Shown piece after piece: positions 1-11,382 of a DNA stretch of 64,000 bases. The stretch is from Hofstenia miamia (lineage: Eukaryota > Xenacoelomorpha > Acoela). The notes beneath the pieces were generated by a model that searched no databases, was not told where the DNA came from, and saw nothing but the letters and a program-made list of their open reading frames with translations. The translations under genes and the position numbers were made by a program. The first letter of the stretch is position 1, and each line of letters begins with the position of its first letter. The stretch spans positions 1,281,749 through 1,345,748 of the forward strand of contig SCFE01000078.1 in assembly GCA_004352715.1 (NCBI GenBank), in the 5' to 3' direction.

Positions 1-1411
1 ACAATGAAGTACGGGATTATGGTTAATTAATTCGTGTTAACCTATTACAGGAGTGAGAAAGAAGGGGATTTTTTTCAATTTGAGCAACATGATCTTGAAT
101 TTACATTGAAAATAATTTAACAATTATCTAGGCGAATAAGTTTATTTGTGTTAGCCACTTATGGGATTATGATTTTGCACAGCAACGGGTTAACCTCTAC
201 AGGGAGTCACTAGATCAGTCCGTAATTTTTACTGGTAGTCAAATTTACCCAAAGGGTACGCTTTTCATTCCACATCATGAGCATCTTAACTAGGATTTTT
301 TTCAAAAACGTAAATGTTATAAATAAAATGTTGAAAAAATGAATGTAAATTGTATTCGAAATGTTATTGTAAATTTTTTAAATTTCTTAATGGCAGCAAT
401 GAAAATGTTATTCTCGAGTATGGCCGGCGGTACGAGTAAGGGTGGGTATGGGTAAAAAAGTATTTTTTATCGGATGGGTGCGACATTAAAAAAGCTCTAC
501 CCGCATATCACTAATCTCAGCATGAATATAATTGACAGAAAGATATAAGAGTTAACTACAACATGTTATATTGCAGTTGATTAGTTCGTTGAAAGTTATT
601 CCACAATAAATGACCAATAATTTCAAATTTAATTTAGAAATTATATAATATAGGCGTATAGCCAACTGTGATAATAAATATAGAGAATTTCCAACAGCTG
701 CACATTGGATAACGTCCAGTATACCAGTCGATCGTATTTGTAACAGAGAATTATATCTGGAAATCGAAACAGCAATGAATTTTGGGAGATCGACTCGCTA
801 GACGAAATCAGCGGGCGCTAGTTGGAAATAATGCACGCTGGTATTCATAATAAACAGGAAATTACAAAATTTGTAAATTAGAAATACGAATGAACACAAA
901 GAAAAGTCATTTATGTTGCAAAATTGGAAAGAATTAACGCACTGGTGGCAAAACATAACTTTTAACAGTTGTCATATTTTCGACAATTTGATACGTTGTA
1001 ACAAATTTAATACTAACATGTACACGTAGACAAATAGAGGAATTGTCTGCAATTGAAACACCACGTTAGCTTACACGAAATTTTAAAAAAATATAAACCA
1101 ACGGAACAAATATCACTCTTGTTTATTGCTTAGTGTTTACTATGATTTATTACAGTTTAATTTCCATAGTAGATATAGATTCTATTCCACCATAAACTAA
1201 ATAATTGATCATATAATTATTGTATCAGCTATTAAATTTGTGAAAGAATTATCTTAAAATAAGAAATAAATTAACAATTCCTGTCTTCAAATTTTTAATG
1301 AATGTATGTATAAATTTAAATAATCCTATAACGATATTACGCTATAAAAAATGTCTAATGCTGTTTTGACAATCACATCTCAACGAATCATGTATGTATT
1401 TAACATTTCAG
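1..1411. other. AT-rich non-coding stretch, no gene seen
   Basis: No sustained reading frame, RNA gene or terminal repeat is visible. A patch near 430-510 with repeated GGGTATGGGT-like words and a matching ACCCGCAT is slightly G-rich and recurs loosely near 2690-2790 (GGTATGGGTCTAA), so it may be the remnant of a dispersed repeat. Confidence 0.4.
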
Positions 1412-1531
1412 TTTCTACAGCGAATTGGTTGGTGCAATGACACCTAAATATATTGAGGTGTCCTTGGCCGGGAGGAATTTAATTGAGCCATTCTTTAAAA
1501 AGGAATGTTGGATTAGAATCATGTTGCAAAG
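1412..1531 (+). CDS. Possible internal exon, protein not recognised
   Basis: A 120-base block is bounded by a good 3' splice site (AACATTTCAG just before 1412) and a good 5' splice site (CAAAG then GTAAAA after 1531). It is open in one frame for 39 codons (starting FYSELVGAMTPKYIEV, ending WIRIMLQ) and looks richer in G+C than its surroundings. It would begin and end mid-codon with the same phase, as a symmetrical internal exon does. I do not recognise the peptide. No partner exon with compatible phase was found downstream: an open stretch after an acceptor at 1644 gives a stop at once in the required phase. It could be a genuine exon of a gene starting outside the window, a fossil exon, or chance. 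Confidence 0.3.
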
Positions 1532-4500
1532 GTAAAATATTTTTTAATGTAAATAAAGTATAACGAAATGTGTCTTCTGGATAAATATTTGCAAAGTCAG
1601 TTTACATAATTGCTCAAGGATACACTATTAATCAATTCCCTAGATTGTAAATTTTCGACATATATTAATAAAAGTGTCGGGGAAATGGCATTTATTATTA
1701 AGGATTTCAACACGAGAAATGTTCATTGGTTCTGCAGAAATGTGTGAATCGAAGTCAAATTTTGGGAATATTCAAACTCTGATACTACAATATGAATTTC
1801 ATTCAACGGAATTTCTTATTTATAAATCTGTTGGAAAATTGGTATATTTAAATCGCTTTTAAAGGACTTTTTGTATGCAATGGAGAAACGGGTCTGGAAT
1901 TGCCTTTTTTAATACAATAGAAAACTACAATGCAAGATGCCCTAGATCAAGAATTGTTTTACTATGAAACAAATTACGAAAATTTCAGAAAGTTTCGAAT
2001 TTCAAATGCACATACGAAACCAAACCACATCTAAAACTAAAGTTCAAATTAGTCCAATTCAAACTGAATTTTTGTTAAAATGAGTTTTCTAACTTTTCTG
2101 CAATTTGTAAATTTCTGTTCAAAGTTGAAAGTCATTGGTAAATAGTTTTCTCTTATTTGACTGGATTATGAGTTGTGACCAGGTTCCATCTGATTGATAC
2201 AGATGTCAATTCGTGCAGGAAAATTTTTCATACACTGACCCATAACTCGACTCGAAGAAAACCATAGATATACTTCATGTAGGAATGAGATAGATGGCAA
2301 TAGGTATTAACATTGCATAAGTTTATGCATAGGCCTAGCCTAGACATGTACCAAATGAGACCCAATAGAGTAAAATGCACCATGCTTCAAATTTGAATAC
2401 ACTGTAGATGCAGGCGACTAATACTTTGATGCAATTGAATTTCGGAGATGAAAAAGTAGTGACTATCATATGTTATCAGAAATCGCAGTGCTTACTATTT
2501 CAAGCTCAACAAGATCAGAAAGCCTGAGGTCTGCTGCAGGACAGTTTGGGCGTTCGTGTCAAACCTAGTTGAATCCAGAAACTCCAGAGACGGAGCTAAA
2601 TATTGCTGATAATTTGAAAAAAATGTTTTTGTTCCATGTAATGCTTACTTAATTAAGTATACTATCTCTGAATTTGAAAAATGGGTTGAAATGGGTCTAA
2701 AATCTATTTTTGTGATTGAGTATGGGTACAAGCGTAGGATTCATAGAAAATGGTATGGGTCTAAGATATGAACCCATTACCATCAATGAAAGTAGAATTA
2801 AATGCACTGTTGACAATACAATAGAAACAAACATGAAATTATGGTATCACACTAACAGTTAATAATTGATTCAGACATTTTGCAATCACGTTCTTTATCA
2901 GAAGATTAGGTGTATTTACATTTATTCCTCTAGACAATTAGCATCTCACCTAATAACTTGTAGGTGTTACTTTTTGAAATAAGCAGTGATTTGCACTTGA
3001 AAGCAACCGTTTCCTTGATTTCTATAATAGTCAATCTATATTTTGTTTAAAAAATACATTCGTTGTTTTTATAAAAGTTACCTTGTCACCAAGTGTATAC
3101 CTAAAGTTACAAAGCGAATATTCTATTCCACAAAAATCTTTTTTTCCTTTATAATTAGTGCGCGTAAAAATCAATAGTCAAAATGATTCTTTTCGGTCAA
3201 AAACATTGCAAAATTAGGTGGACCTACAGAACGCGAATTTTGCAATTACTTAGTATGGTTTGTAGGTAAAAAAAAGTCTAAACTGTTTTTAGGTCAAAAT
3301 TTCATTTTTGGGTTAAAATAAGGTGAAAATCATCTATTTTAATTAGTAAATTTCTATATTTTGTTTGTAAATGCTCATCAAAACTTGAATTCACAACGAT
3401 TAGGTAAAATGAAATACATGATTGCGATAATTCGCGGAAATTTCAAATGGTCCAATATTCTACTGTCATTGTTAGATGGAGTTTTTTGCAACTCCAAATT
3501 TTAAACATTATATTTTGTAAATAGTGCTTTATAACAAGTTTTAAAAAATCATACTCAGCTTAAATTTGTTTTAATTTCATCATTTTGTTAAAAGGGAAAA
3601 GTTTTGGGATCAAAAATAATGGCCCTGATAACCAATACCTCATTAATTAGCATCACACTTTTATAAACGAAAATATAATTTATAACGCTTTTTCTTTAAA
3701 TGTTGACCAAAAGGATTAAACAAAGACCCAATTCGGTTGGAGTCTACCACAATTTGTATTAAATTTGTAAAATTGACAAAACATGCTTCCCGCATGAAGA
3801 ACTTTATAGGATGCTAGATATTTGTTAAGCAGTGAAAAATAGAATCAAGAATCTCAAACACATGAAAAAATAATTTCCAGTTGAGTATCTAGACAATAAA
3901 TTTAAATAATTTATTAAAAATATAATCACATCTCAATAGCAAAAATTCATTTATATCTACATTCCAGCACGACCTAGTAAATATTTAGTACGTCGTTATT
4001 TGCGATAGAACATAGAGGAATCCATAGGGAATCAACTAATAGGAGTCGAAAAATTAAATAGATTGATCGTAGTGTTTCCGGACTCAACGAAAATCCTACT
4101 GTAGGTCCTACACGCGGTAAGTTGAGAAATAATATCACATTTTGACCTTATCTACATCCGGTTGTCAATATCTCCGAAGTAATATGAATGTGTAACGTCT
4201 TGTTAACAATAGCTATATACTTGTACTTTTCACGTTTTCGTAACATAAATCTATACAAAGATCATTCTTGGATTAAAAATATCCGTGGAAGCTTTTATTA
4301 AATAGAAATATTATGGATTGCGTAATTCAGGAAGGTCCAGGGTTGTATATAACTTATTAATTTCAACCTGGGCATTGACCCATTTGCCATTATATTCGAA
4401 CTTTATTTGGTAATGAATCGAGACTGATAAATTGAATACAGATGAAGAACGCCACCGCACTCGAACTTAGTTTTGAATTTTTACGACCCAAAAATAAAAT

Positions 4501-6683
4501 TAAAATTAAATCATAAATATTTTCCATTCAATAACCATAATGCATTAATATTAGAAACAAAAACCTTGGTACAAAGATGGTTTTGAAGCACTTTAGCTTT
4601 TATACTGGCAAAGCAGTCAATACTTGATTGCATGGGAAGGCAATTCATTGAAAATGCGGAAAAAGACTAATCAGTATATTTTCAGTAAACTATAAATAAT
4701 GTCAATTATGACAACTATATTATATAAATATAAGTTTCATTATATTTTCTTTGATAACATGAGGTAGATTAACAAAACGAAATATTGCTTTTCAGAAGAT
4801 AAGGGAATTTTTTTAAATCCAATTGAAGCTATATTCATTATACATCAATATTTTACGATAATTTCGTAGAAATACTAGACCGTACCTGAACGTTTATGAA
4901 AATAAAAATATTTTCATCACAATTTTTTGTTTCGTAATAGAAGAAATTTCATTAATTTAAAAACTTCTGATAACACTCTTAAATCAAATAATTAAAGAAG
5001 CGTTTAATTCTTTGAATCAATACAGTAGGATGTATTTGTAATTTATTAGACTTTCCTTCGCCAATATTGTAGACAATCAACTTTGAAGACAAAGTAAAGT
5101 CTGCAAATGAAGTTGGTGCTGATATCCTAATTTAAACATTGGAGAATCACGTCTAATTAAAATGATTGAACATCGAACTTTGATAGACTTTGCAGTGAGA
5201 ACATTAATCGAAAATAATTTTATTATACATTTCTACTATCATCAAACGGCTTAAATTAATGCACAATGTAAATACTAACGGTTTTAGAATCTTGGCATTA
5301 AATACATTATAAGACTACTCGAATTGCAACTGATTTATTCGAGCAAACATTTGTAACACTTTGTTTTTGGTAAACTTTACTCTGTAAATGAAAATGTGTT
5401 GAAACTAAAAGCAATACTATTTCTAAATTCGGATCGAAGTTTACTAGTTAGCTTACATTGCGTAATGAATAGTAATTAAACATTATCTCAAATAACAACT
5501 ACATTTACAGGACCATATCCCGCGAAAACTTCATTTTTTCTAAGTCATCCAGTTTGAACGAATTTCTACACTATGTACCCATGAAGGCGCTTTGAAAATA
5601 TTTTACCATGCTTCAATTTTCAAATATCTAGCTATTCAACACTTCGCTTAACAGTTATCTAACATCAGGTGCAGCTTTAGGTGGTGGCACCCGGGGTCCA
5701 GTGTTATCCTTAACGGGATGCAAAAAATTTATTTCTCTTCACTTTTATCTATTTCAGCCTAGTTCAAGTCATCATTATTAGATGAAAGTCATGAGAAATA
5801 TTTTTATCAATAATAATTTTTATCAGAAATTTGCGATTTCTAGTTTGATTTCTTAGCTATTTTCAGCACTCTGTGGAGTTTCCATAGCTCTATAAACAAA
5901 TATATTTTCAAATATAAATCGCCCGGCACTTCGTAATTAACTCTTAATGCAAAAAACAACACCAAATTTGAGGGTAGACTAGAGAAGGATGCCAGTAGAT
6001 TGTCCACTCCCTGCAAGAGCAAAATGTACATATTTGACAGGAAATTTATAAATAATGTAAATGGTGTAACAGAATTAATGGTGGAAGAACAAGTGCATGC
6101 ACAATGTCGGGGCCCATCTACTAATACAGTGATCCTTACGACGAAATGTATTTATTGTTCTGCTTTTGATTCCAGTTTGAAAGCAGATCATTATTATCTC
6201 ATTTGATTCAAATACTGCAATTAAAAAGTATAAAAATATTGCAAAGCCTAGAATCAAAGAAAAGTCCAGAGCAATATAATACTGAAGGAAAATATAAAGC
6301 CTTGTGATGAAATTTCTTAATACAATACTAAAATATAATTTTAAAAAACGATTCTAAATTTTACATGAAAGATGATTTTACTAGAAACCTGAATTAAGGA
6401 AAAATCAAGCAATGCTCTAACTCAAATTCTATAATAGCATTTAAAGAGCACAGCTGAAAGTTGAATTAAGTGCACATCGCAATTGATACCTAATTGGTAA
6501 AAATCAAAGACCTTTGAAAAATGTAGCCAATAAAAATATGTAGTTCTTGATATAACATAACGGGTTTTCCGCAATTATCTCCTTGAAATATACATTGCAG
6601 CTACGAAAGCAGCTTTCAATACTGCCAATTTAATGCACACTTTCACAGGGGTAAATGAAAGTAAAGGCATCTTTATACCGCCT
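1532..6683. other. AT-rich non-coding stretch, no gene seen
   Basis: Five kilobases with no recognisable coding region, RNA gene or delimited transposon. An isolated consensus 5' splice site (CGCGGTAAGTTG near 4112) is preceded by a short GC-richer open stretch but lacks a good acceptor. A G/C-rich patch at 5670-5720 has no recognised identity. Confidence 0.4.
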
Positions 6684-6689
6684 TTTATT
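6684..6689 (-). promoter_or_regulatory. Polyadenylation signal of the EMRE gene
   Basis: TTTATT on the plus strand is AATAAA on the minus strand, about 170 bases after the EMRE stop codon. It is the first such hexamer downstream, so it is the likely 3' end signal. Confidence 0.5.
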
Positions 6690-6858
6690 CCAGTATCTAC
6701 ATATAAAACATATCAAATAACAAAATTGTGAAATAAGAATTTACAAATCCAAATACAATTCCAGTGAATTCCAACGTAATCAAAGCGGTGACAACACAAC
6801 TGTTATCTCTTGCCTGAAATAAGTGAACAGTGAAGTTCTCCTACATTTGCCAAGTAAA

Positions 6859-7083
6859 TTAGTCCTCTTCATATACAAAGACATCTAATTCCTCTAGTGT
6901 CGTAGCAAATGTCTTACCAATTATTCCACCGACGTATATCATTGAGGGCACGAGAATTAAATTTTTAAGGTAACTGGCGTAGACAGTCTCCGGAGATTCA
7001 CGGATGCCTCCATTGGCGGTAAACCGTCCGGTAGTCCGATAACGTACATTTTTATAAAGAGTGGTTCTTAAACGTTTAAACAT
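6859..7083 (-). CDS. SMDT1: Essential MCU regulator (EMRE) homologue, mitochondrial
   Basis: A complete 74-residue single-exon frame. EMRE is a single-pass inner-membrane subunit of the mitochondrial calcium uniporter; it is needed for MCU channel activity in animals and tethers the MICU gatekeepers through its acidic tail. The N-terminus (MFKRLRTTLYKNVRYR) is basic and lacks acidic residues, as expected of a mitochondrial presequence. Residues about 40-60 form the membrane segment with the conserved proline (LVPSMIYVGG), followed by GKTFATTLEELDVFV, matching the family's SKNFAALLEEHDIFV pattern. The small-residue motif reads GGIIG where human EMRE has GTLIS. The tail is only EED, much shorter than the human aspartate run. 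An in-frame TAA at 7108-7110 and no ATG between it and 7083 fix the start. Human SMDT1 is about 107 residues and has introns, so this is a compact, perhaps retro-derived or intron-less version. Confidence 0.85.
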   Translation of the reverse strand: MFKRLRTTLYKNVRYRTTGRFTANGGIRESPETVYASYLKNLILVPSMIYVGGIIGKTFATTLEELDVFVYEED

Positions 7084-7189
7084 GTAAAATATTTGTAGAA
7101 CACTATTTTACACTGAGTAAATACTCGAAGATTTCATTAATGAATACGAGCTCTAACGGTTGACAGGAATCAAATATTCTGGCAAGCTG

Positions 7190-7194
7190 ATTGG
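7190..7194 (-). promoter_or_regulatory. CCAAT-box candidate upstream of EMRE
   Basis: ATTGG on the plus strand reads CCAAT on the minus strand, about 107 bases before the EMRE start codon. The position fits a proximal promoter element, but a five-base match is weak evidence alone. Confidence 0.25.
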
Positions 7195-7582
7195 CTAGAG
7201 ACACTACGATTAATTGTGCTTGCAAAATGCGAGCGTAGAATGAAATCTAGTAAATATTTAATAAGGAATGTCAAATCGCACAGCAAAATATCATGTAATA
7301 CTTAGTAAAAAAATTTTGAAATTTTATTAAATGCACTTTATAAATCGGAGGAAGGGGACAGCTAAGAATTAACCCTTCTTTTCAAGGATGTGAATAGTAC
7401 CAATAACTCTCTACATTGCAAAAATACTAAAAACAAAAGTTAATTTAATATTTAATAAGAATCGGGATTGCAATAGAATGAATCATTAAAAATAACACCG
7501 AAATTGTCCGACACTTATACGTTTGGCTCTCCTTCTCTTTTAAATACAATTGTGTCACTAATTGCCAAATATGCATATTGTA
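7195..7582. other. Spacer between EMRE and the Tc1-like element
   Basis: AT-rich sequence with no gene or repeat identified. It ends at the TA dinucleotide (7581-7582) that borders the Tc1-like transposon. Confidence 0.4.
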
Positions 7583-7882
7583 CACTTGGAGATACGGAAA
7601 TATGAACAACTATGATTTTGAAGATTTTTTATCCACAAAATTTATTAAGCATACTTTCACAGTAAAAATTTACTGCAGCATAGCTACTGTAGATAGCCAC
7701 TTATTTGCGCCATTTGATATAATAGCTGCAATGCTGCGCAGTAGTTACCATTTGGTGGACTATGAAATATGAACAGTTAAGAAGATACATATATATTGTA
7801 CAAACACGCTGCATTTCTACTAAGTAAAAATATAAAAACAAAGCAAACACATTATAACTAGTCATCTCTGTAATACGTCCAC

Positions 7883-8885
7883 TCAATAAGTTGTATGAGC
7901 AGCTCTTTCAGCACTAACTGCTGCCACCCTGCGAGGCATGCTATCAATTACAGACTTGACTGTGGCCTGCAGCGTAGAGACATGATGCCAATGTCTAGAC
8001 ACACTTGATATCATTTCCTGCTTGGTGGTGATATTATTTTGCCAAATTTTGCGGTTGATCAATCCCCATATATTCTCAATGGGGTTTAAATAATGCGAAT
8101 GTCTTCCCCACTCAATTAGATTAACCATTTTCATCAAAAATAATTTCTTACAACTCGTGCAGTGTGACAGGGAGCATTGCCTTGCATGTACATAAAGTCA
8201 CTGTTACTGAAACACTCCTGCATTTGAGGTAGAGCGCATGCTTGAACTACTTTTAGGTATTGAGATGCCTTTATCATACATTCACAGACATGTAGGCATT
8301 CAACACCATTAAAGCATATGATGCCCCAGAGCACGACTTCTGTGGGGTGCTTGCATTTCTTATGCAGAGGTGATGGAAATCCGATTGGACTCCATGCGCG
8401 TCGTTTAAAAGCTCCATGACACTCATAAGTTGCGTTATCAGAGAAATATATTTTTCGCCAGTGTTCCACACACCAATCCGCATGATTTCTGGCAAACTGC
8501 AACATGTTAGATTTCATTGCAGATGTTAATTTAGGAACAAAACAAGATTTGACACTTGTATAACGAAATGTATGCAAGCGTCGTCAGAACTGTACACGTG
8601 CTAACATTCACACCTGCAACTTGCGATTGCCGACCAAACTGCGCAGCAGATGCCATTGGCGACTTCTTTAGATTTCGCAGAAATATACGGTCTTCTTTAT
8701 CAGCAGTTTTTTATTCCATGGCATTGTCCAGGTCTCTGGCTTGATGGTGCCTGCTTTCTAATATTTGCGACACTGCCAATAGACATGTTACATTGCTTTG
8801 CAGTTTCACAGATTGATTTATCTTGAGACAGCAAAATTAGCACTTCTGATTACTTGATTGCCGGCATGTCACGATGCTTTCCCAT
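7883..8885 (-). pseudogene. Tc1-like transposase, broken
   Basis: A frame starting at the ATG at 8885 gives MGKHRDM and a helix-turn-helix stretch (SICETAKQCNMSIGSVANIRK), then the DDE catalytic region: IYFSDNATYECHG (first D), GNAPCHTARVVRNYF and LNPIENIWG (third acidic residue). The family normally has QDNAPCHTA at the second position, so the catalytic D is changed to G here. The PDLNPIEN box has also lost its PD. Stops occur at codon 12 and in the linker, and a frameshift near 8137 separates the last two blocks. Length is about 334 codons, close to the usual 340. It cannot make an active transposase. Confidence 0.85.
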
Positions 8886-8934
8886 GTTGACAAGCAATGA
8901 TAGAATAAATGAGCAAAGTAAACAAGCAATTGCA

Positions 8935-8988
<54 letters not shown>

Positions 8989-8989
8989 G
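8935..8989. repeat. (TA)n microsatellite
   Basis: About 55 bp of almost pure TA inside the Tc1-like element upstream of its transposase. It creates artificial Tyr-Ile open frames on both strands that are not genes. Confidence 0.95.
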
Positions 8990-9270
8990 ATAGTAAATTA
9001 TCCAATCATAACAATCCATGTGTGTATACAACTAAGAGCCCCATGCTTGCATATGTGCATGCGTGTTCATAATTCCATGTCCGCCCATATATCTAATAGG
9101 CTCTGCCTACTTATAGTAATTGTAGCAGAATTTCACAATTGGTCATTAAGTGTGTTTATCATTAGTACCTATTGCCCAGCCAAGGAAAATTTGTTGTTTG
9201 CTGAATGAATTTTTTAAACAAGAAAAACATCAAAATAATGGGTGTTCATATTTCCATGTCCCTGACTGTA

Positions 9271-9798
9271 TATATTAATGTGAATTTTGGTTTAATCTGC
9301 ACTAGATGTAACTTTACATTAGTTGAAGCCACAAAATAAAATTGTACTAGAACATTATTGTCTCCCATTTCTAGTATATTTTCATAATAGAGTGAAAGGT
9401 CCAAAGACAAAATGAAATTTGGACAGTGTCTAAACATAGCTTTTGTTTAAGGAAATATAATTAAGTCTAAAAAGCTTAAGACTCCATATAACATTTTTGT
9501 TTTCAAATATTTGTTATTATCATCTGCTTTAGAGAACTGCTTTCCTCATTGGGACCTTGTTTTTTTTACATAACTACAGTAACAGGTTCTTCTGGCTTAA
9601 GTTATGCATTCAATGGCTATAAGAATTTAGTCCATATTAAAATTTTGAAAACTTAGCCTGACAAGAGATTTGGTTCTATCGCAGGATAAACTATGAATAT
9701 GAGTAAAAAGTCAATAAATCATTGAACTCATCGTACCTAAGTGCAGTAACCTAACTGTTTCTTACTGTCTTTGGAATGAGCAGTTTGTATCAAAGGCG

Positions 9799-9800
<2 letters not shown>
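9271..9800. other. AT-rich spacer, nothing recognised
   Basis: Low-complexity AT-rich DNA between the Tc1-like element and the TA tract next to the gap. No gene or repeat was identified. Confidence 0.4.
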
Positions 9801-9832
<32 letters not shown>

Positions 9833-9998
9833 NNNNNNNNNNNNNNNNNNNNNNNNNNNNNNNNNNNNNNNNNNNNNNNNNNNNNNNNNNNNNNNNNNNN
9901 NNNNNNNNNNNNNNNNNNNNNNNNNNNNNNNNNNNNNNNNNNNNNNNNNNNNNNNNNNNNNNNNNNNNNNNNNNNNNNNNNNNATATATATATATATA
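9801..9998. repeat. (TA)n microsatellite containing an assembly gap
   Basis: TA repeats run into 151 N (9833-9983) and continue to about 9998. The gap lies entirely inside the microsatellite, so its true length is unknown. Confidence 0.9.
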
Positions 9999-10294
9999 AG
10001 AGGCGCTTTTTGGATATAATTATAGAGATTTTTTAAGAATTTAAAAAAAAATTAATTAATATTTAAATGTTTTACAGATAAAATTAATATATTTAACTTT
10101 GAACGTGTTTACATCATTATTTGTTAAACATTTTGGCAGAAAACATGAATGAAAAACAAATTCTATTAATATATTTACAGATTTTTGTTGTTTGCTCTCC
10201 TTTATTGTCATGAAAAGGATTAATTAATAAATAACCACAGTTAAATGTTAAAGTGGTATGTGATTCATCATTAGAGTTGGCTGTTTACTACTTG

Positions 10295-10314
10295 CTAGTA
10301 AGTATACTTACTAG
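10295..10314. repeat. Perfect 20-bp palindrome
   Basis: CTAGTAAGTATACTTACTAG is its own reverse complement. Related TTACTAGT words recur at about 10985-11035. It sits just inside one arm of the inverted repeat AAGGCATATTCTAAG. Confidence 0.9.
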
Positions 10315-10317
10315 TAC

Positions 10318-10710
10318 AAGGCATATTCTAAGCTTTTTTACAAATGCGCTTACTCAACCAGATAGTCTCAGTATCTACAGCGCAAAGCTCAGCAAAAATG
10401 TTCAGCATTCTAAGCAAGCGTACATTTAGAATTTCGTAAGGCACGGTGGCGATAAATTTTTCCCTGGATGACCTTGGGCCATACTTCACACCCATTTGTT
10501 CAAGAACTTACTGCAAAGTACCAAAATTAGTGACATATTTATAAAATTAAAATAAATTTTATTATTTTCAAATTCTAGAAAAAATTAACTGATTTTGTCG
10601 TAGCCAAAATGCAAAGGTAGGTAGGGGACCTAGGAAGTTTTTCTTTACAACTGCCCATTACATTTTTATAACTCCCAATTTTGGCCACAACTATCTCTTA
10701 GAATATGCCT
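10318..10710. repeat. Inverted repeat pair nested in the AGAGGCGC element
   Basis: AAGGCATATTCTAAG at 10318-10332 is matched by CTTAGAATATGCCT at 10697-10710. Sequence outside both arms is rich in TACTA/TTAGT words. This suggests a second, smaller MITE-like unit of roughly 450-480 bp inserted in, or forming the core of, the larger repeat. Confidence 0.5.
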
Positions 10711-11346
10711 CGGATTAGGAATTTACTACTAACTAACTTGAGGTTGTTGTGCCAGGTTACTGGGGATTAGCAATAACACCTCTTTTCAAGTGAATGTTGA
10801 GCTCGCGTGTCCATACTACGATGTAGTGGCAGCCAATTAAACACCACACAAAAGAACAGTGCATTGCGTCTTCACTTTTGCAGTCCTATGTATACAAACA
10901 ATGAGCTAACTAGACACATCTTTGAAAGACAAATCTCCCAATAATTATGGGATATGTAGGACATTAGAGTGTTTTATTAGGATACTGTGGTTACTAGTAG
11001 GTCACTGGTGAGTTACTAGTAAGTTACTAGTGAACAGTTTCTAGATTACCACGATTTTCCGATCCCACTCATCATGATTAAAATTCAGGTTTGAGAGGCG
11101 CTTTGTTGAGAAAATATAATTATAAGAGGCGCTATATAGCGTCCCATATAAAAATCCATATAATTAATATAATTATTTAAAAATGTGATTCTATGTGCTC
11201 CATTTAGTGTAGAAAAAAATTGATGTCGCTCAGTTGAATACTTTGTTAGCGAAAGCCGAGAGGCGCTCTGTGTATGGGAATTTTGGGGCCAGAGGCGCTT
11301 TGTTGAGCTCCTTCGAAAAATGCATACACAAAGCGCCTCTTATAAG

Positions 11347-11380
<34 letters not shown>

Positions 11381-11382
11381 TA
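11347..11382. repeat. (TA)n microsatellite
   Basis: TA repeats with one TG interruption directly after the right AGAGGCGC end. Confidence 0.9.

Larger units (their letters stand above)
7583..9268 (-). mobile_element. Tc1-like DNA transposon with IR/DR ends, inactive
   Basis: A 1,686-bp element delimited by TA dinucleotides at 7581-7582 and 9269-9270. The outer ends are inverted copies (left CACTTGGAGATACGGAAAT, right complement CAGTCAGGGACATGGAAAT). Each end also has an inner copy of the GGACATGGAAATATGAAC-like word about 170-178 bp inside: left outer near 7588-7608, left inner near 7757-7775, right inner near 9064-9083, right outer near 9242-9261. This paired arrangement is the IR/DR layout known from Sleeping Beauty-like Tc1 elements, and the size fits that group. 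The interior holds a broken minus-strand transposase and a long TA microsatellite. Confidence 0.75.
9997..11344. mobile_element. Unclassified element with AGAGGCGCTTT inverted ends, inside TA repeats
   Basis: The left end TAAGAGGCGCTTTTTGG (from 9997) and the right end ACAAAGCGCCTCTTATA (about 11328-11344) are inverted copies, and each abuts a TA microsatellite. Further AGAGGCGC words lie at about 11093, 11124, 11259 and 11291, clustered near the right end. About 1.35 kb separates the ends and contains no transposase. It may be a non-autonomous TA-targeting transposon with repeated internal binding motifs; family assignment is not possible from the sequence. Confidence 0.5.

Noticed and set aside
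1413-1531. Similarity of TPKYIEVSLAG to the TPKFYVALTG segment of ST7
   Set aside because: Only about ten residues agree loosely and the following sequence does not match; too weak for a gene call.
1645-1863. Open stretch after an acceptor at 1644 as a partner exon for 1412-1531
   Set aside because: The phase required by the donor at 1531 gives a stop codon at the second codon.
4070-4115. Short open stretch before a consensus GTAAGT
   Set aside because: No credible acceptor and fewer than 20 codons.
8837-9208. Open frames on both strands rich in alternating Ile-Tyr
   Set aside because: They are translations of the TA microsatellite inside the Tc1-like element.
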